Notes: a model not told the origin generated them from the letters alone. A DNA stretch of 64,000 nucleotides from RUG13409 sp045546135 (GCA_045546135.1 JAZQCD010000008.1:90509-154508), one strand, 5' to 3'; counted from the first letter of the stretch, positions 27,459 through 36,801 are shown. Numbers and translations: made by a program.

Positions 27459-27467
27459 ATACCGGTC

Positions 27468-28199
27468 CTACTGTATCCTAATGCAGACGACAGAGATATT
27501 GTCCCTTCCGCCTGCTTCATTTGCGCTGTCAACGAGATCTATGGCAAGGTCGTGCATGGTATCTGCACTGCTTGCTATCCTTGCTATATCTTCATCTGAG
27601 ACCTCTCCGTGAAGTCCGTCAGTACAAAGGATGATCGTATCCCCTGAAAAAAGATCCAAAATGAAGAAATCGGGATGGACCTCAACATCTCCTCCTATGG
27701 CCCTTGTTATCATGTTCCTGTCGTTTCTCTTAAGAGCTTCTTCTTCGGTCAAAAGACCTTCTCTTATCATTGTCTGGACGAAGGAATGATCCTCTGTTAT
27801 CTGGTATGAACGACCGTCCCTTATGAGATAAGCTCTGCTGTCACCCACGTTGACGAAATATGCTGTATTGTCACGTATATAGCAAAGTACGGCAGTGGTA
27901 GCCATTCCTGCATTGCCCGGTTCACTTACAGACTTTTCGTGAACAAGGCTGTTTGCTCCTGAGAAGAGTTCCTTGAAATAGCTTTTTAGCTCGCCTCCCG
28001 TCTTTGCTTCCTCTATGGGATGTAGGCATACGAACTGAGCCATGTAACCTACGGTCATACGGCTTGCAAGTTCTCCTGAATTCTGTCCTCCTACCCCGTC
28101 TGCAACAATGAATATCTTTTTGTCAGGGATCACGAAGAGAGAATCCTCGTTATCTTTTCTTCTTTTTCCTTTGTCTGTCTTAAAACCGGCTGTGATCAA
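27468..28199 (-). CDS. stp: PP2C-type serine/threonine phosphatase
   Basis: 243 residues. Metal-dependent phosphatase that opposes PrkC. Metal-binding acidic motifs are visible in RRKDNEDSLF, VADGVGG, DSRAYLI, LCTDGLHG and GGRDNISVV. It starts with TTG after GGAG at a 10-nt spacing. It lies 23 bp after rsmB. In Bacillus rlmN sits between these two genes and is absent here. Confidence 0.95.
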   Translation of the reverse strand: MITAGFKTDKGKRRKDNEDSLFVIPDKKIFIVADGVGGQNSGELASRMTVGYMAQFVCLHPIEEAKTGGELKSYFKELFSGANSLVHEKSVSEPGNAGMATTAVLCYIRDNTAYFVNVGDSRAYLIRDGRSYQITEDHSFVQTMIREGLLTEEEALKRNDRNMITRAIGGDVEVHPDFFILDLFSGDTIILCTDGLHGEVSDEDIARIASSADTMHDLAIDLVDSANEAGGRDNISVVCIRIQ

Positions 28200-28222
28200 T
28201 TCTTTAGATCTCCGCTCTTTCT

Positions 28223-29521
28223 TTATGATCTTCTTTCTATGAGGCAGACATAAAAGCCGTCATGTCCGCCCGTTTTAGTGAAAAGCTGCCTTGATGCGAT
28301 AACATTGAAGTCCTTATCTTTTTCCTCATCCTTTCCTGTAAGGATGTGAGCATCAAGAAAGCTGCAATCCTTTATTACTTCTTCGTTTTCTTTAGGAGAT
28401 ATGGTGCAGGTACTGTAGAGTACCCTTCCGCCTTTCTTTACATAGCGAAGAGCGTTTTCCAATATCTTTCCCTGGACATCTATATCATCCGGCGGTCTTA
28501 ATTTTATCTCCGGATTTTCTCTTAAAGTGCCAAGACCTGAACATGGCACATCTGCAAGAACGAAATCAAAGTATCCTTCAAGTTCTTTATCAAATACTGA
28601 CGAATCTTTCTGCCTTGCTTCTATGATGCATATTCCAAGCCTTTTTGCTTCCTTTTCTATGAGTTTGACTCTGTGCTCATATATATCAAAGGCAACAACT
28701 TTTCCTTCGCCTTTCATACGCTCTGCCATAGCGCAGCTTTTTCCGCCGGGCGCTGCGCAAAGATCGAGTACGGTGCTGCCTGGCTTTGGATCTAATATGG
28801 ATACTGCATATTGAGACGATTCACCTTGAAGAGAAAAGAAACCTTCCTTGTAAAGAGAACTTCCTATAAGGTCCCCGCCCCTTACATAGACAGCGTCTTT
28901 GCAAAGATATGAGTTCCTTTCTATGGTCTCAAATCCAAGTTCTGAAAGCTTGTTTTCCAATCCTTCTTTTGTATCCTTAAGAATATTTGGTCTTAAACTT
29001 AAGGGCGCAGGACTGCAGCTTGCAAAAAGAAGTATTTCTGCATTATCTTTGCCATAGCTTTTTTCCCAAAGCCTTGCAATACCCATGTCTGCCGAATACC
29101 TTATGCTAAGATAAGACTCATCGGAAGGATCGGGATAAACAAGTTCGCATCCGCTTCTTTGAAAACTCCTCAAGACTCCGTTTATGAAACCTTCGGATCC
29201 TCTCTTGAACTTTCTCGCAAGCTCTACTGTCTCATTTATGGCTGCGTGATCCTTAACTCCGCCCATCATGGACAGCTGATAAAACCCCATTCGGAGCCAT
29301 ATCTTTTCTGAGACACCTGTTTTACCTTTCTTTAAAAACCTGTTTATGTTGTAGTCTAAAAGGAGTTTGTTCCTCAAAACTCCGTAAACAAGTTCCCTTA
29401 CAAAGGCAGGCGAAGAGACCTTCTCTTTTTTTATATATTTATGAGAAACAAGGTTAGACCATCCCTTGTTTTCCTCCACATCTTTAAGTATGAGAAAGGC
29501 TGTCCTTCTGTCGTTGTCCAA
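28223..29521 (-). CDS. rsmB: 16S rRNA m5C967 methyltransferase
   Basis: 432 residues. N-terminal NusB-like RNA-binding domain (about 1-135) and SAM-dependent methyltransferase (about 160-432) with LDLCAAPGGKS, the catalytic DVPCSGLGTLR cysteine and the second STCTISPKENE cysteine. The start is TTG with GGAGG 9 nt upstream. It lies 29 bp after fmt. Confidence 0.96.
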   Translation of the reverse strand: MDNDRRTAFLILKDVEENKGWSNLVSHKYIKKEKVSSPAFVRELVYGVLRNKLLLDYNINRFLKKGKTGVSEKIWLRMGFYQLSMMGGVKDHAAINETVELARKFKRGSEGFINGVLRSFQRSGCELVYPDPSDESYLSIRYSADMGIARLWEKSYGKDNAEILLFASCSPAPLSLRPNILKDTKEGLENKLSELGFETIERNSYLCKDAVYVRGGDLIGSSLYKEGFFSLQGESSQYAVSILDPKPGSTVLDLCAAPGGKSCAMAERMKGEGKVVAFDIYEHRVKLIEKEAKRLGICIIEARQKDSSVFDKELEGYFDFVLADVPCSGLGTLRENPEIKLRPPDDIDVQGKILENALRYVKKGGRVLYSTCTISPKENEEVIKDCSFLDAHILTGKDEEKDKDFNVIASRQLFTKTGGHDGFYVCLIERRS

Positions 29522-29550
29522 AAAATATATCCTCCGATATTTATCCTCTA

Positions 29551-30474
29551 TTATACCCCAAGAAAACTTCCTGTTTCAATTCTGTTGCCAAGAAGATAGG
29601 CAGATGTCTCCATAGCTTTTTTCCCGGGCGCCTGAAGTTTCTTTATGATCACGGATCCTTTCCCGCAGCCTACCTTTATGCCGTTTTTGTCTGCAGAAAG
29701 GACTTTGCCTGCTTCGCCGCAGTCTTCTGAAACTTCGGTCTCATATATCTTCAAGACCTCTCCGTCCCTTAAAGTCCATGCAAGGGGAGCATCGTTGAAT
29801 GCTCTTACCTGCCTGTCTATCTCATCTGCGCTTTTTGACCAGTCGATCTTTCCTTCATCCTTATAGAGCATCTTTGCATAACTGCTCTCACCTTCTTGCG
29901 GCACAGCCTTTATTTCACCTGAAGCTATCTTTGGAAGACTTTCTGTAAGGAGCTTTGCACCAAGGTATGAAAGCTCTTCAAAGAGCATGGCTGATGTCTT
30001 TCTTCCTATTTTCGTTGATGCAGATACATACATATCCCCTGTATCGAGCCCTTCATCCATGTGCATGAGAGTGACTCCTGTTTCATCTTCTCCGTCAAGG
30101 ACCGACCTTTGTATGGGTGCTGCTCCTCTGTATTTTGGAAGAAGGGATGCATGTATATTGATGCTGCCGTATTGTGGCGCATCAAGTATTTCCTTTGGTA
30201 TTATCTGCCCATAAGAAAAGACTACATTGAAATCTGCTTTTGCATCCTTTACAGCTTTTAGTGTATCTTCATCAGTCCTTATCTTTGAAGGAGTCAAAAC
30301 AGTTATGCTAAGAGACTCTGCCAATGCTTTGACAGGGCTTTTTTGCATCTTGTTTCCTCTTCCTTTTGGTTTATCGGGCTGGGTTATGACCAATTCTATG
30401 CTGTGACCTGCGTCTATGAGCGCTTTCATCGGTATGCAGGCATATTCAGGTGTCCCTATATATATGATCTTCAA
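29551..30474 (-). CDS. fmt: methionyl-tRNA formyltransferase
   Basis: 307 residues. Formylates initiator Met-tRNA. Formyl-transferase domain with IIYIGTPEYACIPMKALI, NIHASLLPKYRGAAPI (catalytic Asn/His) and the conserved aspartate in DEGLDTGDM, then the C-terminal OB-like domain (about 205-307). The start is TTG with AGGTG upstream. It lies 17 bp after def, which removes the formyl group it adds. Confidence 0.96.
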   Translation of the reverse strand: MKIIYIGTPEYACIPMKALIDAGHSIELVITQPDKPKGRGNKMQKSPVKALAESLSITVLTPSKIRTDEDTLKAVKDAKADFNVVFSYGQIIPKEILDAPQYGSINIHASLLPKYRGAAPIQRSVLDGEDETGVTLMHMDEGLDTGDMYVSASTKIGRKTSAMLFEELSYLGAKLLTESLPKIASGEIKAVPQEGESSYAKMLYKDEGKIDWSKSADEIDRQVRAFNDAPLAWTLRDGEVLKIYETEVSEDCGEAGKVLSADKNGIKVGCGKGSVIIKKLQAPGKKAMETSAYLLGNRIETGSFLGV

Positions 30475-30491
30475 GAAGCATTCACCTCTTT

Positions 30492-30968
30492 CTATTCTTC
30501 TTCCTTTTCTTCTTCTACTTTGCGAAGATTATCGGCTTTGCTTGTATATACTATGCCGTTCAAATGATCTATCTCATGACAAAAAGCTCTTGCTTTGAAA
30601 TCCTCAGCCTCATAAACCTGCTTTACTCCGTTCCTGTCAAGAGCCTCAACTACTACCTTTTGAGGTCTGTGAACATCGCCGTAGTATCCCGGTACTGAAA
30701 GGCACCCTTCACTTCCGTACTGATCTCCCTCCTGGCTTACGATGACAGGATTGATGAGTTCGTAGACTTCGCCTTCATCAACTTCAACTATACATACTCT
30801 TCTGAGCACGCCTACCTGAGGAGCGGCCATACCTACGCCGCCTGCTTCATGCATGGTATCGAGAAGATCGTCGAGAAGTATCTTTATCCTGTCGTTAACT
30901 TCAGTGACTTCTCTTGAGACCTTGTTTAGAAGAGGATCTCCCTCAAAAACTATTTTTCTGATCGCCAT
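30492..30968 (-). CDS. def: peptide deformylase
   Basis: 158 residues. Iron/zinc metallohydrolase that removes N-formyl from nascent proteins. All three family motifs are present: GVGMAAPQVG, EGCLSVPG and the zinc-binding CHEIDHLNG. The C-terminus is highly acidic (KVEEEKEEE). It lies 26 bp after priA. Confidence 0.97.
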   Translation of the reverse strand: MAIRKIVFEGDPLLNKVSREVTEVNDRIKILLDDLLDTMHEAGGVGMAAPQVGVLRRVCIVEVDEGEVYELINPVIVSQEGDQYGSEGCLSVPGYYGDVHRPQKVVVEALDRNGVKQVYEAEDFKARAFCHEIDHLNGIVYTSKADNLRKVEEEKEEE

Positions 30969-30994
30969 TTATTTGATTTATCTCCTTAAAAGTA

Positions 30995-33025
30995 TTAACT
31001 GAATGAAAATGGGTTTATATCTGCAGTCATGACTTTTGCCTTTTTCTTGGCTCTTTCATGCTTATCCTTAAGCTGTCTTACAAGCTCGCTTATGACTTTC
31101 CTGCTTCCTGAAGGTGTCTTTATGAGTATCTGGTATCTGTACATGCCGCTGTTTTTAAGCAGCATAGGAGCTGCAGGTCCTAGGACATAGGTCCCTTCAG
31201 GAACTCTTTTTCTAAGCCATTCTGCGCAGGCTCTTGCATATCCTTCTGCTATATCTTCCTTTTCATCTAGTATCATCACCTGATAGATATCGCTGAAAGG
31301 AGGATATTCGGAAGCTTTGCGTATATTTATTTCATCCTCATAAAAACTCTCGTAGTCGTGATCCAAAGACGCTGTAAGAGCCCTGCTTTCAGGTGAATAG
31401 GTCTGTATGATGACTCTTCCTTCTTCATCTCCTCTTCCGGATCTTCCTGCAGCCTGAGTCACAAGCTGGAATGTTCTTTCTGATGCTCTGAAGTCAGGTA
31501 TGTTCAATGTCACATCGGCGCTGATGATCCCAACAAGGCCTACATTAGAAAAATCAAGCCCTTTAGCTACCAGCTGAGTTCCTATGAGTATGTCTGTTTT
31601 TCCTTTTTCAAAGCGTTTGAGAGTGCTTTCCAAAACGCCCTTTTTCTTTATGCTGTCAAGATCGAGCCTCTCTATAGAAGCTTCCGGGAACAGTTCCCTT
31701 GCTTTTTCTTCTACCTGCTGCGTGCCTACTCCGTAGCCTCCAATGAGTTTGCTTCCGCATTCAGGGCAGACGCTCGGTTTCCTTTGCTTCCTGCCGCAAT
31801 AGTGGCATTCGCAAAGACCTGTGTCCTTGTGATATGGCATGCTTATGCCGCACTCATTGCACTTGACCACATATCCGCATTCTCTGCATGAAATATATGA
31901 TGAATAACCTCTCCTGTTGAGGAACAGTATGATCTGGTGTTTTTTTGCAAGTTCTTCTTCTATGGCATCGGCAAGTCTTGCGGAGAACATGGTCCTGTTC
32001 CCCTTTCTTACCTCCTTTGACATATCCACTATTTCTACTTTCGGAAGAGGATTTTTGTTGTATCTTTCCTTCAGTTCTATACGTTTGAAAAGACCTTTTT
32101 CAGATCTGTAATAGTCTATAACAGAGGGGGTTGCAGATCCAAGGATAACAGCAGCGCTGTGATCCATAGCTCTTTTTGTCGCTACTTCAATGGTATCATA
32201 CTTTGGATTTTTATCTGATTTATATGATGTTTCATGTTCTTCATCAAGAACGATGAGGCCTATGTCTTTAAACGGCGCAAATACTGCAGATCTTGCTCCT
32301 ATTACAAGGTCCACATCTCCAGACTCTATCCTTTTGTATTCGACAGATCTTTGGGCAGGAGTAAGCTTGCTGTGAAGCACTGCTACGCTTTCTCTTCCGA
32401 ATCTGCTCATGAATCTTGCAACGAGCTGAGGCGTAAGTGAGATCTCAGGAACCAAAATAATGCCATGCCTTCCTTCTTCTATGACCTTTTTCATAGCCTG
32501 AAGGTAGACTTCAGTCTTTCCGCTACCGGTGACTCCTTTTAAGAGATATACGATATGTTCCCTTTTTTCTATGGAACTGCTTATCTCCTTAAGGACTTTG
32601 CTTTGATCCTCATTAAGTTCCTTCTCGTTTACGAATTCTTCTCTGAGTTCTATATTCTCGAAAGGATCCTTTGTTTTTCTTTTTGCTTCCGAAATGGGCA
32701 AAAAGCATTTTAAAGCCTCTATATATCTGCATATATATCTGTTATGCATCCACATAGAGGTCCTTATCGCTTCTTCGGAAAGGCATACTTCAGGATCAAG
32801 GCTTTTTATCATCTTGATCTTTATGACCTTTCCGTCTATCACCGTCTCAGGCTTACTGTCTGATACAGATACTATATATCCTTCAGTGTCCCTGTTATAT
32901 TTGCCAAAAGGAACTATGACCTTCCTTCCGACAGAAAAAAGATCGTCTTCTCCGTCGTAGGCATAGGTATAGCGTAGATCGGTGGCATCTGTGTTGTTGT
33001 CGATAACTACATCGGCATATCTCAT
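30995..33025 (-). CDS. priA: primosomal replication restart helicase PriA
   Basis: 676 residues, at the short end for the family (about 700-800). N-terminal 3'-DNA-binding domain; helicase core with VTGSGKTEVYL (Walker A), DEEHE (Walker B) and GSATPS; a zinc region with paired cysteines (CRECGYVVKCNECG, CHYCG, CPECG); and a C-terminal helicase lobe ending at MTADINPFSFS. A TGGTATAAT box lies only 8 nt before the ATG with no Shine-Dalgarno, so the message may be leaderless. Confidence 0.96.
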   Translation of the reverse strand: MRYADVVIDNNTDATDLRYTYAYDGEDDLFSVGRKVIVPFGKYNRDTEGYIVSVSDSKPETVIDGKVIKIKMIKSLDPEVCLSEEAIRTSMWMHNRYICRYIEALKCFLPISEAKRKTKDPFENIELREEFVNEKELNEDQSKVLKEISSSIEKREHIVYLLKGVTGSGKTEVYLQAMKKVIEEGRHGIILVPEISLTPQLVARFMSRFGRESVAVLHSKLTPAQRSVEYKRIESGDVDLVIGARSAVFAPFKDIGLIVLDEEHETSYKSDKNPKYDTIEVATKRAMDHSAAVILGSATPSVIDYYRSEKGLFKRIELKERYNKNPLPKVEIVDMSKEVRKGNRTMFSARLADAIEEELAKKHQIILFLNRRGYSSYISCRECGYVVKCNECGISMPYHKDTGLCECHYCGRKQRKPSVCPECGSKLIGGYGVGTQQVEEKARELFPEASIERLDLDSIKKKGVLESTLKRFEKGKTDILIGTQLVAKGLDFSNVGLVGIISADVTLNIPDFRASERTFQLVTQAAGRSGRGDEEGRVIIQTYSPESRALTASLDHDYESFYEDEINIRKASEYPPFSDIYQVMILDEKEDIAEGYARACAEWLRKRVPEGTYVLGPAAPMLLKNSGMYRYQILIKTPSGSRKVISELVRQLKDKHERAKKKAKVMTADINPFSFS

Positions 33026-33033
33026 AACAGTTT

Positions 33034-33042
33034 ATTATACCA
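33034..33042 (-). promoter_or_regulatory. extended -10 promoter immediately before priA
   Basis: Perfect TGGTATAAT on the minus strand. The ATG follows 8 nt after the hexamer, so transcription would begin about 2 nt before the start codon. Confidence 0.5.
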
Positions 33043-33072
33043 TATAAAAGATGCCCATGGAGTATGAAAGAT

Positions 33073-34071
33073 CTAAGCTTTTGTATATATACCGTACCTT
33101 TCAAGTTCCTCACCGTCTTCAGGGTCTACGACCCTTGAAAGGAAATGACCGCCGCATGAAAGTATGGTCATCCTGCTTCCCTCGTTGTTTGTGAGGCAGC
33201 TTACAAGGACCTCTTCTATGCCAAGAGCTTTGCAATAGCTGACTGCTTCTTTGAGCATTCTCTTTGCATAACCTTTTCTTCTTTCAGACGGTCTTACGGA
33301 GTAACCTATATGCCCTGTGAAATTGGCAAGATAGTCATTGAGCGTATATCGCACCTGTATCATGCCAAGTATCCTTTTCTCACTTTTTTTGTACAGCACG
33401 AGCTGAGTCGCATGGACTCTGTTTGAAGGAATTTCTCCTTCCGGGTCTGCATACATGTGGCAATGATCAAGCCACTCACTTGGGTCTTCTGTGCGCCTCA
33501 AGGAGCCGCAGCCGTCCATGGAGCTTCCTGTATCTAAAAACTCTTTTCTGTAAGCAGCTATCTCATCTTGCATTTCCATAGACGGTTCCATAAGCACTAT
33601 GTCGTCACTTTGTATATATTTTTTTGGATATATGACTTCGAATTTTTCCAGGACGACCATATGAGTTGGATCGAATTCTGAAGATGATGCCTTCGCTTCA
33701 TCTGTAAAGATCTGTTTATGTACCTTCACCCAATATTCAGGATCTCCGCCCTCTTCGCCTTCAAGATACATATGCCAAAGTGGAACAGAAGAAAAGGGAA
33801 CTATCTGAACATCGATATTTTGGATCATGCATGCTGCATCGCCGCTGTCAAAAAGGATGATGGAGATGTCTCCTTTCTTTGGTATATCCTCTTTCTCAAA
33901 GACATAGGATTCGAACCAGCTTGCAGTAGCTCTCTTTTTTCCGCTGATAACAAGATCTGCGAGCTCATCTCCTTCCTTTCCTCCACCGCAAAAAGCCCAC
34001 TCATCATGTGGGGTATCTGAACTTATTTCATTTTCGGAGCAAAACCTGCTCCACATCTCTTTTGGTTTCAT
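33073..34071 (-). CDS. ASCH domain / GNAT acetyltransferase fusion
   Basis: 332 residues with two domains. An ASCH domain (about 1-150; GKKRATASWF, IILFDSGDAACMIQ, WVKVHKQIF) is predicted to bind RNA or modified nucleosides. A GNAT N-acetyltransferase follows (about 155-332; acetyl-CoA loop GYSVRPSERRKGYAKRML). It is separated from queH by a hairpin terminator and from priA by 47 bp. The fused form suggests acetylation of an RNA- or nucleoside-linked substrate (inference); the substrate is unknown. Confidence 0.85.
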   Translation of the reverse strand: MKPKEMWSRFCSENEISSDTPHDEWAFCGGGKEGDELADLVISGKKRATASWFESYVFEKEDIPKKGDISIILFDSGDAACMIQNIDVQIVPFSSVPLWHMYLEGEEGGDPEYWVKVHKQIFTDEAKASSSEFDPTHMVVLEKFEVIYPKKYIQSDDIVLMEPSMEMQDEIAAYRKEFLDTGSSMDGCGSLRRTEDPSEWLDHCHMYADPEGEIPSNRVHATQLVLYKKSEKRILGMIQVRYTLNDYLANFTGHIGYSVRPSERRKGYAKRMLKEAVSYCKALGIEEVLVSCLTNNEGSRMTILSCGGHFLSRVVDPEDGEELERYGIYTKA

Positions 34072-34084
34072 CTTGATCCATATT

Positions 34085-34127
34085 CCAAAAGGACCTGCAG
34101 CAAAGCAAGCTGCAGGTGACTTTTTTA
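34085..34127 (-). terminator. hairpin terminator after queH
   Basis: 9-bp stem ACCTGCAGC/GCTGCAGGT (34093-34101 with 34109-34117) with a TTTT tract on the minus strand. The opposite strand has six T, so it may work both ways. The queH stop lies in the flanking A run. Confidence 0.65.
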
Positions 34128-34715
34128 TCCGTTATGGCTTAAAAGCTCTTTTGAAAGAGCAGCAGATGTAGCTTTAGAGAATATACATCCGCAAAAATGC
34201 TGCCTGTATAGATCCAGCTGTTTTGAAAGCTCTATAGACCTTTTGTATCCGTCCTTTTTCTTGTAGTTTCCTGCGAGATATTCAACAGCATACTTAAATT
34301 CCAGCTGCCTTGCTATGGCGCTTATGGTGTCATAGCTTTTGTAAGGAGAAACTGAAAGCGTCGTATCAAAACAGTCATATCCATGATCTCTTGCATACCT
34401 TGCAGTCTCTTCCAATCTCAAAGTAAAGCAAAGGCTGCATCTGAATCCACCTTCAGGATCATTCTCGTACCCATGAACTACTTCAAAGTATTCCCTTGGG
34501 TCATAATTTCCTTCTATGAATTTAAGTCCCGGATAGAGTTCTGCTATGACTCTTTTTTGTTCAGCTTTCCTGTGCTCGTATTCTTCTGCTTCCGTTATAT
34601 TCGGATTGAAATAGAAAACTGTGATGTCATAGATCCCGTCTTGAAGGAGTTTTTCTATGACTGCAGTAGAACATGGACCGCAGCAGGAATGAAGGAGCAG
34701 TTTCTTTTTTTCCAT
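34125..34715 (-). CDS. queH: epoxyqueuosine reductase QueH
   Basis: 196 residues. Final step of queuosine tRNA modification (DUF208 family, the non-cobalamin alternative to QueG). Cysteine motifs HSCCGPCSTAV at the N-terminus, FRCSLCFTLRL in the middle and HFCGCIFS near the C-terminus supply metal and cluster ligands. The start is MEKKKLLL at 34715 with GAGGAG 8 nt upstream; the GTG-initiated longer form is unlikely. The Shine-Dalgarno overlaps the end of the upstream phosphodiesterase gene. Confidence 0.93.
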   Translation of the reverse strand: MEKKKLLLHSCCGPCSTAVIEKLLQDGIYDITVFYFNPNITEAEEYEHRKAEQKRVIAELYPGLKFIEGNYDPREYFEVVHGYENDPEGGFRCSLCFTLRLEETARYARDHGYDCFDTTLSVSPYKSYDTISAIARQLEFKYAVEYLAGNYKKKDGYKRSIELSKQLDLYRQHFCGCIFSKATSAALSKELLSHNG

Positions 34716-34720
34716 AGATA

Positions 34721-35464
34721 TCACTCCTCGGGATCGAATCCTTCAAATATGGCTATGCTCCCAAGTTCTTCGGCTCTTCTGTAATCATCTATGTTCCTAA
34801 TGGTCCAGCTTACTTCCTGCATGCCTTTTTTAAGGCATTTAAGGTTTCTCCTGTTTTCTCTGTCACTGAACTTGTAGGCAACGAAATCAGGTTTTGTAAG
34901 GACATTGAAGCGAAGGTTCGTAGCAAGCTTTTTCATTGTATTGCTTAGCTGAACTTCGCCCTCCTTCATAAAGTCCTGAGAGAGCTGTCCTCTGATGACT
35001 TGAGGCTGATTCTTTTTGAACCAATATACAGCCCGAGGATCAAAGGATTCTATGCAGTACGGAGCATCGTAGTTTTTGAGTCTTTCCCATGCAGCTTCGC
35101 AAAGAGCAGCCTGGTCATTCCTTTCTACTTTGAGTTCCACTATTAGAGGGATCTTAAGTTCAAGAAGCTCTTCAAACAGAGGGATATGCTCGTTAGTTCC
35201 TTCAAGATATATGCTTTCAAGATCTTCTTTCGTAAGGTCCTCAATGCAAGCGTCCACGCCTGCGACTCTTTTTAGATTGGAATCGTGTATGACAGCAAGG
35301 TTTCCGTCCTTCATGAGATGGATATCCATCTCAGATCCCCATCCTCTTTCCTTCGTGCGTTTGAATGCGGCGATCGAATTTTCCGGGATCTCAGGTTTAT
35401 GGTGATATCCTCTGTGCGTATATCTGTATTTCTTTAATTCTTCAAGTTTTTCTTTTCTAGTCAT
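34721..35464 (-). CDS. glycerophosphodiester phosphodiesterase
   Basis: 247 residues, GDPD TIM-barrel. Hydrolyses glycerophosphodiesters to glycerol-3-phosphate and an alcohol. Catalytic and metal residues are in THRGYHHKPEIPENS, EMDIHLMKDG and VIHDSNLKR. There is no signal peptide, so it is cytosolic and needs imported substrate. The start overlaps the MFS transporter stop (TGATG), consistent with transporter and hydrolase acting together. Confidence 0.93.
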   Translation of the reverse strand: MTRKEKLEELKKYRYTHRGYHHKPEIPENSIAAFKRTKERGWGSEMDIHLMKDGNLAVIHDSNLKRVAGVDACIEDLTKEDLESIYLEGTNEHIPLFEELLELKIPLIVELKVERNDQAALCEAAWERLKNYDAPYCIESFDPRAVYWFKKNQPQVIRGQLSQDFMKEGEVQLSNTMKKLATNLRFNVLTKPDFVAYKFSDRENRRNLKCLKKGMQEVSWTIRNIDDYRRAEELGSIAIFEGFDPEE

Positions 35465-36801
35465 CAGTCGTCCATATCCTCGAAAGCTTCTAAACCTTTC
35501 TTTGCTTCTACTTTTGCATCACCATGCTTTACAAAGCACATGGTAACGAAGGAGCATGCTACAAAGAGCGCTGCGTATGGGAACAGTATCCTGTAATCTA
35601 TGACCCTCATGAGAGTACCGACAAGGGTCGGTGTCACGATCTGGGCTGTCATGGAAGCTGTGTAATAATATCCTGTGAATTTACCGATATCAGAGCCCTT
35701 GCACATTTCTACTACCATAGGAAGCGAGTTGACATTGATGGCTGCCCATGCAAGTCCTACAAGAGCAAATACAACATACATGATCACGCCAAGGTTCGTA
35801 GAATTGGTAGTGATGAAATATCCTGCAGCAAAGCAAAGTGAAAGAAGTACAGTGCCGCCCATGATGGTCTTTTTTCTACCCAGTTTTTGAGCAAGTTTAC
35901 CTATGGGTATATATGAGATTATGGCACCGCCTGTTGCTATGGTAAGGTAAAGAGATGCGCCTCCTATACCTGTTCCCATGACTACTGCAACATATCTTGT
36001 GAACCAGGTGGTCACTCCGTTATATCCTATGAACCAAAGGGCTATGGAAGCAAGGAGGAATCCAAGGCTCTTCTTTACTTCCTTTGGAAGTACTTCATGC
36101 CCGCTTCCGTCGTTTTCTGCAAGATTCCATTCAGGATGCTCTGCTTCAAGAGCTTTGTTTTCTGCAACGAGCTTGTTCTCTTTTATAGTGAGGAGAAGAA
36201 GTCCTACAGAAACGAGCATTATGCCTCCTACTATGAGGAACAGAGGCTGATAGTTGACATGCTCAAGTCCTTCTGTCTTTGACTTTGGATACATGACAGC
36301 AGTGATAATGAGGTAGAGTATGCCTCCGACTGCTCCCATGAGGTTGATAATGGCATTCGCCATGGATCTCAAAGGTTTTGGAGTTACATCAGGCATAAGA
36401 GCAACTGCAGGAGATCTGTAGGTACCCATAGCAAGGATAACAAGACCAAGGCATGCTACAAAGGCTACCAGGAGCCCCTTTGCCGGCGCTACTGCATATC
36501 TGTTATCAAGGATCGGAAGGATCTCAAGAAGCGCTACGGCTACCAGAGTACCGCAGAGTATGAAAGGCGTCCTTTTGCCAAGCTTAGTTGGCTTTATCTT
36601 GTCCGATATACTTCCGAAGATCGGAAGAAGGAACAGTGCAACTATGTTGTCAAGGGACATGAGGAATCCTGAAACGGATTCGTTGAGTTTGAATGTTCCT
36701 GTTAAGATGAGCGGAACTATGGCATCATACATCTGCCAAAAGGCGCAGATCGAAAGAAATGCAAATCCCACTAAAAAGGTGCGTTTGTAGTTAAGTTTCA
36801 T
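35464..36801 (-). CDS. MFS transporter, 12 transmembrane helices
   Basis: 445 residues with about 12 hydrophobic segments and the loop 2-3 motif GSISDKIKPTKLGKRTPFI, resembling GPH/sugar-type permeases. It has a central cytoplasmic loop (about 205-245) and a soluble acidic C-terminus. Substrate is uncertain. Coupling to the phosphodiesterase suggests a glycerophosphodiester or glycosylated glycerol, but a disaccharide is equally compatible with the motif. Confidence 0.85.
   Translation of the reverse strand: MKLNYKRTFLVGFAFLSICAFWQMYDAIVPLILTGTFKLNESVSGFLMSLDNIVALFLLPIFGSISDKIKPTKLGKRTPFILCGTLVAVALLEILPILDNRYAVAPAKGLLVAFVACLGLVILAMGTYRSPAVALMPDVTPKPLRSMANAIINLMGAVGGILYLIITAVMYPKSKTEGLEHVNYQPLFLIVGGIMLVSVGLLLLTIKENKLVAENKALEAEHPEWNLAENDGSGHEVLPKEVKKSLGFLLASIALWFIGYNGVTTWFTRYVAVVMGTGIGGASLYLTIATGGAIISYIPIGKLAQKLGRKKTIMGGTVLLSLCFAAGYFITTNSTNLGVIMYVVFALVGLAWAAINVNSLPMVVEMCKGSDIGKFTGYYYTASMTAQIVTPTLVGTLMRVIDYRILFPYAALFVACSFVTMCFVKHGDAKVEAKKGLEAFEDMDD

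Noticed and set aside
27468..28223. Missing rlmN between rsmB and stp as a meaningful loss
   Set aside because: Local cluster order varies in Firmicutes and rlmN may be elsewhere; cannot be judged from this window.
33073..34071. ASCH-GNAT gene as two genes joined by a sequencing error
   Set aside because: One continuous frame with uniform codon use and a plausible linker; no internal ribosome-binding site was seen at the domain junction.
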